Assembly: GCF_005889725.1 (NCBI RefSeq)
Contig: NZ_VCKX01000065.1
Coordinates: 1 to 47,866 of the forward strand
Direction: 5' to 3'
Length of the DNA: 47,866 nucleotides
From: Nonomuraea zeae
GTDB taxonomy: Bacteria > Actinomycetota > Actinomycetes > Streptosporangiales > Streptosporangiaceae
This document shows, piece by piece, positions 15,662 through 23,746 of this stretch. Numbering within the stretch: the first letter of the stretch is position 1; each line of letters starts with the position of its first letter. A program made the position numbers and the translations under genes. The notes beneath the pieces are model-generated. The model was given only the letters and a program-made list of their open reading frames with translations. It was not told the origin of the DNA and ran no database searches.

Positions 15662-16716
15662 GAGAGCTTCAGGCTCGGGTCCGCCTTGTAGACCTCGTCC
15701 AGGATCGTCAGGTCGAAGAGCTGCTCGGCCTTGATGTTCAGGCCGGCCTTGGCCAGCGAGGCGATGTTCTGCTCGATCAGCTCGGGCGTCATCGTGAACA
15801 GGCCGTTGGCCTTGGCGTCGGGAGTGACGACGAGCTCGTTCTGCATCTTGGCCTCTTCCGTCTGCTCCTTGACGTCGAGGTTCTGGTCCTTGCCGTAGAC
15901 GGTGGCGGCCAGCTCGGCGGCCTTGGCCGGGTCGGCGACGGCGTCCTTCCAACCCTTGATCTCGGCGGTCAGGAACGCCTTGAGCTTGTCGCGCTCGTTG
16001 TCGATGGTCTCCTGCGCCACCGTGAACGTCTCGGCGACCAGCGGCAGCCCGGCGTCGGCGAGCAGCAGGTAGGTGGCGTCGTGGCCCTGCATCTTCAGGC
16101 GCACGGGGCCGCTGGTGACGAAGCCGACGTAGCCGTCGAGCTGCCCGGAGGTGAGCATCGACGGGTCGGACTGGAACGGCACCCGGGTCACCTGGGCGGC
16201 GTCGAGGCCGTTGGCCTTGAGCAGCGCGTTCCAGACCAGCTCGTTGGAGTCCTGGACGCCGATCTTCTTGCCGACCAGGTCCTTGGCGTCCTCGATCGGG
16301 TTCTTGCTCAGGGAGATGATGGCGAACGGGTTCTTCTGGAAGGTCGCGCCGACGATCTTCAGCGGGGCGCCCTGGAGGATGGCGGGGGCGGTGATGGTGG
16401 GCGCGGACAGGCCGGCCCAGCAGCGGCCGGTGGCCAGGCCGGACTCGACCGAGGTGCCGGAGCCGCCGCCCGACAGCAGCTCGACCTGCGAGAACCCGGC
16501 GGCCTTGAAGTAGCCCTTGCTGTCGGCGAAGTACTCGCCGGCGAACTCGACGTTCTTCTTCCAGGAGAGCTGCAGCTTGACCGACCCGAACCCGCTGCCC
16601 GACGACCCGCTCGATGATGTGCCGGCCGTGCCGCTGTCACCGCAGGCGGCCAGACCGAACGCCAGTCCGGCCAGACCTGTTGTCCGCAGGAACGCGCGGC
16701 GGTCGAGGGTAGCCAT
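15658..16716 (-). CDS. NMT1/THI5-like substrate-binding lipoprotein
   Basis: A 352-residue binding protein, first gene of the importer operon. The N-terminus MATLDRRAFLRTTGLAGLAF followed by GLAAC has a Tat-like RR motif and a lipobox with Cys near residue 25, so it is anchored outside the membrane. A Ser/Gly linker precedes the NMT1/THI5 domain (LQLSWKKNVEFAGEYFADSKGYF, GGSGTSVESGLATGR, VGKKIGVQD). Relatives bind formyl- or hydroxymethyl-pyrimidine, riboflavin or alkane sulfonates. The 16716 ATG has AAGGAGAATT upstream, an ideal ribosome site. It is divergent from the amidohydrolase gene; GTAGG-TC-CCTAC (16855-16866) in the shared 217-base gap is one possible operator. Confidence 0.92.
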   Translation of the reverse strand: MATLDRRAFLRTTGLAGLAFGLAACGDSGTAGTSSSGSSGSGFGSVKLQLSWKKNVEFAGEYFADSKGYFKAAGFSQVELLSGGGSGTSVESGLATGRCWAGLSAPTITAPAILQGAPLKIVGATFQKNPFAIISLSKNPIEDAKDLVGKKIGVQDSNELVWNALLKANGLDAAQVTRVPFQSDPSMLTSGQLDGYVGFVTSGPVRLKMQGHDATYLLLADAGLPLVAETFTVAQETIDNERDKLKAFLTAEIKGWKDAVADPAKAAELAATVYGKDQNLDVKEQTEEAKMQNELVVTPDAKANGLFTMTPELIEQNIASLAKAGLNIKAEQLFDLTILDEVYKADPSLKLS

Positions 16717-16933
16717 AATTCTCCTTGAGCGGCGATGAACATGCAGGTCAGGAAGGTATCTATCGATTATTACCATCGTGTGACGGTGGTTTCGGACACT
16801 GAGCCGCGCACGCGGTCTCTCACCGGCAAGCCCGGAAAACCCCTGGCCGCGCCTGTAGGTCCCTACGAGAGCGCCGGGCGAGGACCGTAGATCCCTCCAG
16901 CCGCGCTGGGGCTCGGGTAGCGTCGTCCGTGAA

Positions 16934-18115
16934 ATGAGACTCGACGGAATCCCGCTTTGGGACGGTACCGAATTCCGCGGCCCGGTCGATCTGAGCTGGG
17001 AGCCCGATCGGATCGGCGACGTGCGCCCGGCCGCGCCGCGCCACGGCGGCCTGTGCGTCATCCCCGGCCTGGTGGACACGCACGTCCACCTGATCGGCTA
17101 CGCCGGGCACGGCACGCCGCCCGACTTCGCGACCTGGCCGCTGACCACCACGCGGGACGAGCAGGTGCTGCACGGCGTCGCCCACGCCCAGCGGGCCATG
17201 CGCCACGGCGTGACGACGCTGCGCGACCTGGCGGGCGACGAGGCCCAGATCGCGCTCCGCCGGGCCTTCGACGCCGGCGTGCTGCCGGGGCCGCGCATCC
17301 AGGTGCACGGCGTGGTGGGCATGACGGCCGGGCACAACGACCTGTTCGTGCCGTCCGCCTCCCCGCTCAGGAAGCCGGTCGCCGACGGTCCCGACGAGTG
17401 CCGCAAGCTCGTACGCACCTGGGCCCGCGCCGGCATGGACGGCATCAAGCTCACCACCAGCGGCGGCGTCCTGTCGATCGGCGACAAGAACGGCTGGCGC
17501 AACTACACCCGCGACGAGATCAGGGCCGTCGTGGACGAGGCGCACGCGCTCGGCATGCTGGTGGCCTCGCACGCCCACTCGGAAGAGGGCATCCGCGTCG
17601 CCGTCGAAGAGGGCGTCGACTCGATCGAGCACGGCACGCTCATGAGCACCGACCTGGCCGAGACCCTGGCCGCCCGCCGGACGCCGGTCGCCCCGACGCT
17701 GCTGATCAACGAGGCCATCGCCGAGGGCCGCGTCCCCGTCACGCCCGAGGCCATGGCCAAGGCCGCCGAGCTCGTCGCCACCCGCAACGTGCTGCTGGCC
17801 CAGGCGGCCGCGCTGGGCGTGCGGTTCGTGCTCGGCACCGACGCCAACGGCCACCACGTCCAGTTCGGCGACCAGCTCGCCGAGGTCGTGCACATGACCA
17901 GGATCCTCGGCATGGGAGCGGAGCCGGCGCTGCGCGCGGCCACCTCCGACGCGGCCGACTCGATCGGTGTGCCGGTGGGCCGGATCGCCCCCGGGCTGGG
18001 CGCCGACCTGATCGTGCTGCGCGGGCGGCCGTGGGAGCGCATCGAGGACCTGGCCACGGAGAACATCGTGGCCGTGGTCTCACGGGGCCGGGTCGTCGCG
18101 GGCAACCTGCCCTGA
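16934..18115 (+). CDS. Metal-dependent amidohydrolase (Met_dep_hydrolase_A type)
   Basis: A 393-residue cytoplasmic hydrolase of the amidohydrolase superfamily. Metal ligands are visible: His-X-His in DTHVHLIGYAG, the carboxylated Lys in DGIKLTTSGGV, His in SHAHSEEG and IEHGT, and the catalytic Asp in LGTDANGHH. This subgroup includes dipeptidases acting on Xaa-Pro or Xaa-Arg/Lys and other amide hydrolases, so the exact substrate cannot be named. It lies between the importer and PucR and is divergent from the importer operon, with only nine bases to the convergent PucR stop. It is probably co-regulated with its neighbours in catabolism of the imported compound. Confidence 0.88.
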   Translation: MRLDGIPLWDGTEFRGPVDLSWEPDRIGDVRPAAPRHGGLCVIPGLVDTHVHLIGYAGHGTPPDFATWPLTTTRDEQVLHGVAHAQRAMRHGVTTLRDLAGDEAQIALRRAFDAGVLPGPRIQVHGVVGMTAGHNDLFVPSASPLRKPVADGPDECRKLVRTWARAGMDGIKLTTSGGVLSIGDKNGWRNYTRDEIRAVVDEAHALGMLVASHAHSEEGIRVAVEEGVDSIEHGTLMSTDLAETLAARRTPVAPTLLINEAIAEGRVPVTPEAMAKAAELVATRNVLLAQAAALGVRFVLGTDANGHHVQFGDQLAEVVHMTRILGMGAEPALRAATSDAADSIGVPVGRIAPGLGADLIVLRGRPWERIEDLATENIVAVVSRGRVVAGNLP

Positions 18116-18124
18116 CCGGGGTTC

Positions 18125-19270
18125 TCAGGGGGCCGGGTCGTCCCGGGCGACCTGCCCTGACCGTAGCGCCAGGTACAGGTCCGTACGGTCGCGCATCGAC
18201 GACATCCGCCGCCCGGTCAGCTCCTCGATCCGCTGCATCCGGTAGCGCAGCGTGTTGACGTGCACGTACAGCTCGTCGGCCGTGCGCTGCCAGGAGCCGC
18301 ACGTCTCCAGGAAGACGTCGAGCGTGCGCAGCAGCTCCGAGCCGTGCCGCGCGTCGTAGTCGGCCACCGGCCCGAGCAGGTGGTCGCGGAACGACCTGCG
18401 CACGCTCGACGGCAGCGCGGCCAGCAGCAGGTCGAAGCTGTCGATGTCGGCCACCGACATGATCGAGACCGGCCCCTGCCCGTTCCTAGCCGACTCCATG
18501 CCACGCCTGGCCGTCTCCAGGGCCTCGCCGAGCTGTGACACGCTGGCCGCCATCTCGCTGATCCCGGCCGCGATGCTGAGCCCCGGCCGCCCGGCGACCA
18601 GGCCGCGCAGCTCGTCCGCCAGGCTCTTGCGCGACGCCCTGCCGTTGACCAGGGCGATCGCCTCGCGGGGCGTGCCGCCGACGATGAGGTGCCGGCCCTT
18701 CCTGGCCAGGCCCTCGTGCAGCACCTCCGGCAGATCGTACGCCGCCTGCCCGCCGGTCAGGGTGACCGCCATGGCGGCGGTCGGCAGCCCCGGGTCGGCC
18801 CCGAGCAGCCGCAGGTGCGCCGACACCTCGCCGGGCGGGATCTGGCCCAGCACGTCGAGCAGCGTCTGCGCCCTGACCCGCTCGGCCCTGCGCTGCTCGG
18901 CGGCGAACCCCTCGACGGTCACCACCTCGGTGATCGCGCCGAACGACTGGTCGGGAGCGGCCAGGATGAGCGGCAGCCGCCGGCGCTCGCACGCCTTGAC
19001 CAGCTCGCCCGGCAGCTCTCCGAGCACGATCAGCCCCACCACCAGGCCGGCCACGTCGCTGGCCCACAGGGCGTCGGCGAAGCGCTCGCAGTCGGACGGC
19101 TCGGAGTACCAGACGCCGCTGGTGAGCACGAGGTCGCCCGGCAGCAGGTAGCGCTTGGGGTCGGGCAGGTCCGTCGGGTACGCGCGCCGGATCTCGCGAT
19201 CGAGCGTCTCGCGGCCGGTCACAAGCGTCAGCCGCAGGTCGTCGCGCGCGAGCAGCTCCGCCAGCCTCAT
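18125..19270 (-). CDS. PucR-family transcriptional regulator
   Basis: A 381-residue regulator. Residues about 8-125 are the PucR N-terminal ligand domain (PKRYLLPGDLVLTSGVWYSEP), the middle is the GGDEF-like CdaR domain, and the C-terminus is the HTH_30 helix-turn-helix (GSWQRTADELYVHVNTLRYRMQRIEELTGR). The family founder controls purine catabolism in Bacillus. It is divergent from the adenine deaminase gene across an 88-base gap and convergent with the amidohydrolase gene, so it is the natural controller of this locus. GAGGT and ACCTC half-sites in that gap are candidate contacts. Confidence 0.93.
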   Translation of the reverse strand: MRLAELLARDDLRLTLVTGRETLDREIRRAYPTDLPDPKRYLLPGDLVLTSGVWYSEPSDCERFADALWASDVAGLVVGLIVLGELPGELVKACERRRLPLILAAPDQSFGAITEVVTVEGFAAEQRRAERVRAQTLLDVLGQIPPGEVSAHLRLLGADPGLPTAAMAVTLTGGQAAYDLPEVLHEGLARKGRHLIVGGTPREAIALVNGRASRKSLADELRGLVAGRPGLSIAAGISEMAASVSQLGEALETARRGMESARNGQGPVSIMSVADIDSFDLLLAALPSSVRRSFRDHLLGPVADYDARHGSELLRTLDVFLETCGSWQRTADELYVHVNTLRYRMQRIEELTGRRMSSMRDRTDLYLALRSGQVARDDPAP

Positions 19271-19358
19271 GAAATCTGATGTTATGCCAGGTCAAGGGGT
19301 GAGAGTTCAGAGGTTCGCACGATACCTCCATCACCCTTGGTCGGGTTTACTCATTGCC

Positions 19359-20285
19359 ATGCGCCCCAAAGCGGAACTCCACCTGCACATCGAAGGCACT
19401 CTTGAGCCGGAGCTCGTCGTCGAGCTGGCCAGGCGTAACCGGATCGATCTGCCGACGTACGACGTGGAGGCCATCCGCGCCCGCTACTCGTTCACCAACC
19501 TCCAGTCCTTCCTCGACGTCTACTACGAGAACATGGCGGTGCTGCGCACCGAGGAGGACTTCTACGACCTCGCCACCGCCTACCTGCGGCGGGCCGCCGC
19601 GCAGGGGGTGCGGCACGCGGAGATCTTCTTCGACCCGCAGGCCCACCAGAGCAGGGGCGTGCCGCTGGACGCGGTGGTCGGCGGGCTGTCGGCGGCGTTG
19701 AAGGACGGCGACGTGCCGGCCGCGCTCATCCTGTGCTTCCTCCGCGACCGGGGCCCGGAGGAGGCCGAGCAGGTGCTGCGGGCGGCGCTGCCCTTCCGCG
19801 ACCGGTTCATCGGGGTGGGGCTCGACTCGGCGGAGGTCGGCTACCCTCCGTCGCTGTTCAGGCGGGTCTTCGACATCGCCGCCGCGGAGGGGCTGCGCAG
19901 GGTGGCGCACGCGGGCGAGGAGGGCGGCCCCGACTACGTGTGGGAGGCGCTGGACATCCTGCGGGTGGAGCGGGTGGACCACGGCATCAGGGCGATGGAG
20001 GATCCCCAGCTCGTGGCCCGGCTGCGGGAGGAGCGGATCCCGCTGACCGTGTGCCCGCTGTCGAACGTGCGGCTGCGCGCGGTGCCGTCCCTGCGGGACC
20101 ACATCCTGCCCGCGATGCTGGACGAGGGGCTGGTCGTGACCGTCAACTCCGACGATCCGGCGTACTTCGGCGGCTACGTGGAGGACAACTACCAGGCGCT
20201 GCGGCGGGAGCTGGGGATGACCGACGAGCAGCTCGACCGGATCGCCCGCAACTCCTTCGAGGCGGCCTTCGCCTACGAGGGCTGA
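19359..20285 (+). CDS. Adenine deaminase (ADD-type)
   Basis: A 308-residue zinc aminohydrolase. Metal and catalytic residues: HLH in KAELHLHIEG, His-Ala-Gly-Glu in VAHAGEEGG, His in RVDHGIR and Asp-Asp in TVNSDDPAYFGG. The signature FLDVYYENMAVLRTEEDFYDL and EIFFDPQAH, and the short length, match the bacterial and fungal adenine deaminase branch rather than true adenosine deaminases; the reaction would be adenine to hypoxanthine and ammonia. The frame is open to 19155, but the ATG at 19359 starts the family at its usual position. It is divergent from pucR and ends in a terminator. Related 6-aminopurine deaminase activity on modified adenines is possible. Confidence 0.88.
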   Translation: MRPKAELHLHIEGTLEPELVVELARRNRIDLPTYDVEAIRARYSFTNLQSFLDVYYENMAVLRTEEDFYDLATAYLRRAAAQGVRHAEIFFDPQAHQSRGVPLDAVVGGLSAALKDGDVPAALILCFLRDRGPEEAEQVLRAALPFRDRFIGVGLDSAEVGYPPSLFRRVFDIAAAEGLRRVAHAGEEGGPDYVWEALDILRVERVDHGIRAMEDPQLVARLREERIPLTVCPLSNVRLRAVPSLRDHILPAMLDEGLVVTVNSDDPAYFGGYVEDNYQALRRELGMTDEQLDRIARNSFEAAFAYEG

Positions 20286-20313
20286 GCGGCCTTCATAGGC
20301 CCGGGCAACGCGA

Positions 20314-20340
20314 AGGGGCCCACCTTGCGGGCGGGCCCCT
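20314..20340. terminator. Hairpin between adenine deaminase and small secreted protein
   Basis: AGGGGCCC (20314-20321) pairs with GGGCCCCT (20333-20340) across an 11-nt loop, 28 bases after the deaminase stop. The convergent small gene stops at 20373, so it may serve both. Confidence 0.65.
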
Positions 20341-20372
20341 GGGTAACGCTTCTCAGCTACTGAGGAAAGGCG

Positions 20373-20663
20373 TTAGCTGATCGCGCACTTGGTGTCTTCG
20401 CTCTTGATGCCGAGGATCTGGCTCAGGATGTCACCGGTCTGGAGGACGAGCACGCCGCTGGTGCTGTTGTCGACCTCGCCCTGAGCGAAGATGTTCTCGT
20501 CGCCGCAGAAGAAGAAGGTCCTCCTCGGGTCCTCGTTGTTCCGAGGCCATTCGGCGACGTTCGCCTGGAAGGTGGTGCCGCTGGGCGTCGCAGCTACCGC
20601 GGAGCCGCCGAACATGACCATCCCGCCGACGAGCCCGGCCAGGATGAGCCCTTGTCTGTACAT
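20373..20663 (-). CDS. Small secreted protein with two cysteines, unknown function
   Basis: A 96-residue precursor. The signal peptide is clear: MYRQGLILAGLVGGMVMFGG, cleaved after about residue 24 (AVAA). The mature part of about 72 residues has exactly two Cys, one in FFFCGDEN and one four residues from the end (TKCAIS), which could close a single disulfide. The middle is rich in small polar residues. The start is fixed by AAGGAGA upstream. I do not recognise the family; it does not match chaplins or rodlins. It stands alone between two hairpins, next to an acyltransferase on the other strand. Confidence 0.8.
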   Translation of the reverse strand: MYRQGLILAGLVGGMVMFGGSAVAATPSGTTFQANVAEWPRNNEDPRRTFFFCGDENIFAQGEVDNSTSGVLVLQTGDILSQILGIKSEDTKCAIS

Positions 20664-20746
20664 AACCGAATCTCCTTGATACCGATCGACTACTCTCCGT
20701 AGCTATCGGGAGAAGATCTGCCCTACGCTTTCTCGCAACAAACTCC

Positions 20747-20777
20747 CGCATTTTCACACTTGACCTGCGAAAATGCG
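20747..20777. promoter_or_regulatory. Inverted repeat in a divergent promoter region
   Basis: CGCATTTTC (20747-20755) and GAAAATGCG (20769-20777) are perfect inverted copies 13 bases apart. They lie in the 264-base gap between the small secreted protein gene and the acyltransferase gene. An operator is likely; the regulator is unknown. Confidence 0.45.
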
Positions 20778-20927
20778 TCGCATGGGGGAAGCAGTGCCGA
20801 AGATCGCCCGGCTTGACGAGTAGGTGTGCGCGCATGGGGGACGCTCTTGCCACGCATTGCCTCCGCACAACCATGGCGTAAGCGCTTTCCGAGCCTCAAA
20901 CTGGTGCGTGTCCCCAGGAGGCGGATC

Positions 20928-22136
20928 ATGACCACGCACACCGGAACGGATCACCGGATAGCCCCGGAGCGACGCCCGGAACTCGATGCGATGCGGGCTC
21001 TCGTGGTGGTCGGGCTGGTTTTCTTCCATTCGTCGATGGTGTTCGACTCGCGCGACGACTACTACGTCAAGAACGCCGAGACCACGGAGATCACATTCAT
21101 CATCGCGGCACTCTGCGTGATCTGGGCGATGCCGCTGCTGTTCCTGATCTCGGGGCTGGGGACGTGGCACTCGATGCGCCGCCGGGGGCCGGGCGGCTTC
21201 GCGGTGGAGCGATTACTACGCCTGGGCGTGCCACTGGTGTTCGCCACCGCGACGATCATTCCGGTGCCGCAGTGGCTGCGGCTCCGGGCCGATCCGGCGT
21301 ACGACGAGTCCTACCTGGCGTTCCTGCCGAAGTTCTACTCCGTGCAGTTGGAGCCGGGCGATTTCCCGTTCATCCTGGAGGGGAAGTACTTCGAGACCGG
21401 CCACCTGTGGTTCGTCGTGCTGCTGCTGACCTTCTCGCTCATGCTCGCGGCGCTGGTGCGCTGGGTCCCGCTCGACCGGGTCCGCGACCGGCTGTCGGGG
21501 ATCTCGCGGCCGCGCGGCGGGCTGCTGCTGCTCGGCCTGCCGATCGCGGTGATCTGCGCGCTGGTGGGGCTGGAGGAGGCGTTCGGCGGCTGGAGCCGCT
21601 GGGCGTACCTGGTGTTCTTCCTGTACGGGTTCCTGTTCGTCACCGGCCCGGCCTTCCGCGCGGCGATGCGGCGCGACTGGGTGATCGCCGCCGTCGCCGG
21701 CGGCGCGCTGCTGGCGGTGGGGGTGCCCGGGTTCATGATCGCGGGTGACGCGCCGGGCGCCGACGCGTTCACGGACCTGACCCCGCTCGCGGTCGGGGTA
21801 CGGGCCCTGTACGGCCTGGCCGGATGGTGCTGGGTGGTCGCGATCCTCGGCGCCCTCGACCGCCCGCGCGAGCCCTCGACCGCCTCCCAGGACAGGCCGC
21901 CCCGGCGGGTGTACGCCTACCTGGCCCCCGCCGTCCTGCCGCTGTACATCCTGCACCAGCCGATCGTCGTGGCCGTGGCCTACTTCGTGGTCGGCCTGCA
22001 GGCGCCGATCCTGGTCGAGTACCTGGTCATCGTGGCGCTCTCGCTCGTGCTGACCGTGGCCGTCTACGACGTGCTGGTGCGGCGGACCCGGGTCACCAGG
22101 TTCCTGTTCGGGATGCGCCCGCCTACGGCAGGGTGA
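20928..22136 (+). CDS. Acyltransferase family 3 membrane protein
   Basis: A 402-residue integral membrane protein with about ten helices. The N-terminal motif ERRPELDAMRALVVVGLVFFHSS carries the Arg and the active-site His of the acyltransferase-3 family, which O-acylates sugars, peptidoglycan, macrolides or lipids. The ATG at 20928 is preceded by AGGAGG and is preferred to 20826. The target is unknown and no sugar-biosynthesis genes are nearby. The last 14 bases overlap the convergent methionine aminopeptidase gene. Confidence 0.9.
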   Translation: MTTHTGTDHRIAPERRPELDAMRALVVVGLVFFHSSMVFDSRDDYYVKNAETTEITFIIAALCVIWAMPLLFLISGLGTWHSMRRRGPGGFAVERLLRLGVPLVFATATIIPVPQWLRLRADPAYDESYLAFLPKFYSVQLEPGDFPFILEGKYFETGHLWFVVLLLTFSLMLAALVRWVPLDRVRDRLSGISRPRGGLLLLGLPIAVICALVGLEEAFGGWSRWAYLVFFLYGFLFVTGPAFRAAMRRDWVIAAVAGGALLAVGVPGFMIAGDAPGADAFTDLTPLAVGVRALYGLAGWCWVVAILGALDRPREPSTASQDRPPRRVYAYLAPAVLPLYILHQPIVVAVAYFVVGLQAPILVEYLVIVALSLVLTVAVYDVLVRRTRVTRFLFGMRPPTAG

Positions 22137-22890
22137 GGATGACCGGGCCGTCCGCGGTGATGGCGACGGTGTGCTCGACGTGCACGCTCCGGCTGTCGTC
22201 GCCCGAGCACACCGACCAGCCGTCGTCCGCCATGTAGTAGTCGTCGCCCCCGCCGGCCATCAGGCTCGGCTCGATCGCGATCACCAGCCCCGGCCGCAGG
22301 CGCAGCCCACGCCCCCTGGTAGCTTCGTTCGGGACGAACGGCGACTCGTGCATCGCCCGCCCGATGCCGTGGCCGCCGAAGTCGTTCTGCATGCCGTAAC
22401 CCGCGCCGCGGCCGACCGTGGACATGGCGTGCCCGATGTCGCCCATCCTGCCGCCGGGCTGGGCCGCCTCGATGCCCGCCGCGAGTGTCTCCTCCGCGAC
22501 CTGGATCAGCTTGAGGTCCTCCTCGCGGGGCTGCCCGACGGCGAAGCTGACCGTGCCGTCGGCGTGCCAACCGTCGATGATCGCGCCGCAGTCCACGCTG
22601 ATCAGGTCGCCGTCCCGCAGCCGGTACGGGCTCGGCAGGCCGTGCAGCATGACGCCGTTCACGCTCGTGCAGATCACCCCCGGGTACGGCATCGCGCCGA
22701 ACGACGGGTGGTAGCCGAGGAACGACGCCCCCGCGCCGGCCTCCTCGATGACCGTCCTGGCCACCTCGTCGAGTTGTTTCAGCGTCACTCCGACCGCGGC
22801 CCGCTCCCGCACCGCGGCGTGCACGCCGGCCACGACCCGGCCCGCCGCCCGCATCGCGTCGATCTCGCCGGCCGACTTGAGTTCGATCAT
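22123..22890 (-). CDS. map: Methionine aminopeptidase, type I
   Basis: A 255-residue enzyme that removes initiator Met from new proteins. Metal ligands are present: two Asp in VDCGAIIDGWHADGT, His in GGHGIGRAMHE, Glu in IAIEPSL and Glu in HVEHTVA. The N-terminal zinc-finger extension of eukaryotic forms is absent. GGAGGAGCT lies right before the ATG. It is not in a ribosomal operon and follows the SIP gene after 78 bases that contain a long palindrome, so it is probably an accessory copy with its own control. Confidence 0.95.
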   Translation of the reverse strand: MIELKSAGEIDAMRAAGRVVAGVHAAVRERAAVGVTLKQLDEVARTVIEEAGAGASFLGYHPSFGAMPYPGVICTSVNGVMLHGLPSPYRLRDGDLISVDCGAIIDGWHADGTVSFAVGQPREEDLKLIQVAEETLAAGIEAAQPGGRMGDIGHAMSTVGRGAGYGMQNDFGGHGIGRAMHESPFVPNEATRGRGLRLRPGLVIAIEPSLMAGGGDDYYMADDGWSVCSGDDSRSVHVEHTVAITADGPVILTLP

Positions 22891-22904
22891 AGCTCCTCCT
22901 GGTC

Positions 22905-22928
22905 GATAACTATACCGGTATTATTATC
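22905..22928. promoter_or_regulatory. 24-bp imperfect palindrome upstream of map
   Basis: The core ATACCGGTAT (22912-22921) is a perfect palindrome, flanked by GATAA on the left and TTATC on the right; only two base pairs of 12 do not match. It starts 14 bases upstream of the map ATG, so a bound repressor would block transcription or the ribosome site. Confidence 0.6.
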
Positions 22929-22968
22929 ACGGATCCTGACCGTGTCGACCGGAGGAGGAGCGTGCGGA

Positions 22969-23715
22969 TCAGTCCATCCCCTTCCGTCCCGGCGTCCAGA
23001 ACGGCTTCGTCCGCACGTCCTTGCGCGGCCAGCCGCGCTCGCCGACCAGGTGGGCGCGGACCGCCTGGATCGTGCGCGCCTCCCCCGCGAGGTAGGCCAC
23101 ACCGGGCCCGTCCGGCAGGTCCAGCTCCCTGACCGTGTTCACCAGGACCTCGGACCTGGCCGCCGGCGCGCCGTCCCGGCACACCCCGACCAGCTCCCTG
23201 GGCAGCTCCAGATGCCCGCCGGGCTCCTCGGCCTCCACCACGCCGAACGCGGGCCGGTCCGGCGGGAGCGCGCGCAGCATCGCCCCGAAGGCCACCGAGG
23301 CCGTCTCCTCCCCCGCGAACAGGTGGTACGGCGCCTGCTCCCGCAGCACGAACCCGCCGTCCGGCCGGGTGAAGGCGACCTCCTGGCCGGGCTCGGCGTT
23401 CCTGACCCAGGACGCACCGGGAGAGTCGCCGCCGTGGTCGTAGCCGATCAGGTCCATGGCCTCCCATGACGGGTCGAACGCCCAGATCGAGTAGGTGCGC
23501 AGAACCCCGCCCAGCAGGCCACCGCCGTCGCCGATCAGCACGCGCACGTGCTGGCCCGGCGTCCAGGTCAGCCCCGCGAGCGCCGCGCCGCCGATCCTGA
23601 TCCGGCGCATGCGGGCGGCCACCTGCTCGACCTCCAGCACCTCGCCGCCGACGAGCATCCGGTCGAGCAGCCTGCGGGCCAGGCCCTTTCGCACGTCGCC
23701 TCCCTGCGGGCTCAT
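22969..23715 (-). CDS. Siderophore-interacting protein (FAD-linked ferric reductase)
   Basis: A 248-residue flavin reductase of the SIP/ViuB family, which reduces ferric siderophores to release iron in the cytoplasm. The FAD domain (residues about 25-130) has the LRTYSIWAFDP and HGGDSPGASWV motifs, and the NAD(P)H-binding half ends WPRKDVRTKPFWTPGRKGMD, the typical C-terminus. It overlaps the PadR gene by four bases (ATGA), so PadR probably controls it. The overlap exists only because of a 23-bp duplication; without it the two frames would be one fused protein. Confidence 0.9.
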   Translation of the reverse strand: MSPQGGDVRKGLARRLLDRMLVGGEVLEVEQVAARMRRIRIGGAALAGLTWTPGQHVRVLIGDGGGLLGGVLRTYSIWAFDPSWEAMDLIGYDHGGDSPGASWVRNAEPGQEVAFTRPDGGFVLREQAPYHLFAGEETASVAFGAMLRALPPDRPAFGVVEAEEPGGHLELPRELVGVCRDGAPAARSEVLVNTVRELDLPDGPGVAYLAGEARTIQAVRAHLVGERGWPRKDVRTKPFWTPGRKGMD

Positions 23716-23746
23716 CCTTCGCCTCCCTGCGGGCTCATCCTTTGCC
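23701..23746. repeat. 23-bp tandem duplication at the PadR/SIP junction
   Basis: Units at 23701-23723 and 23724-23746 differ at one base. Each carries, on the minus strand, AAGGATGAGCCCGCAGGGAG. The downstream copy supplies the SIP start; the upstream copy encodes MSPQGG near the end of PadR. The length is not a multiple of three. Confidence 0.95.

Noticed and set aside
16717..16933. Thiamine or purine riboswitch upstream of the binding-protein gene
   Set aside because: I looked for conserved TPP and purine aptamer cores and found none; the region looks like an ordinary divergent promoter gap.
19359..20285. Adenosine deaminase or aminodeoxyfutalosine deaminase
   Set aside because: The short length and FLDVYY, EIFFDPQAH and SDDPAYFGGYV motifs fit the adenine deaminase branch better; true adenosine deaminases are longer and differ at these places.
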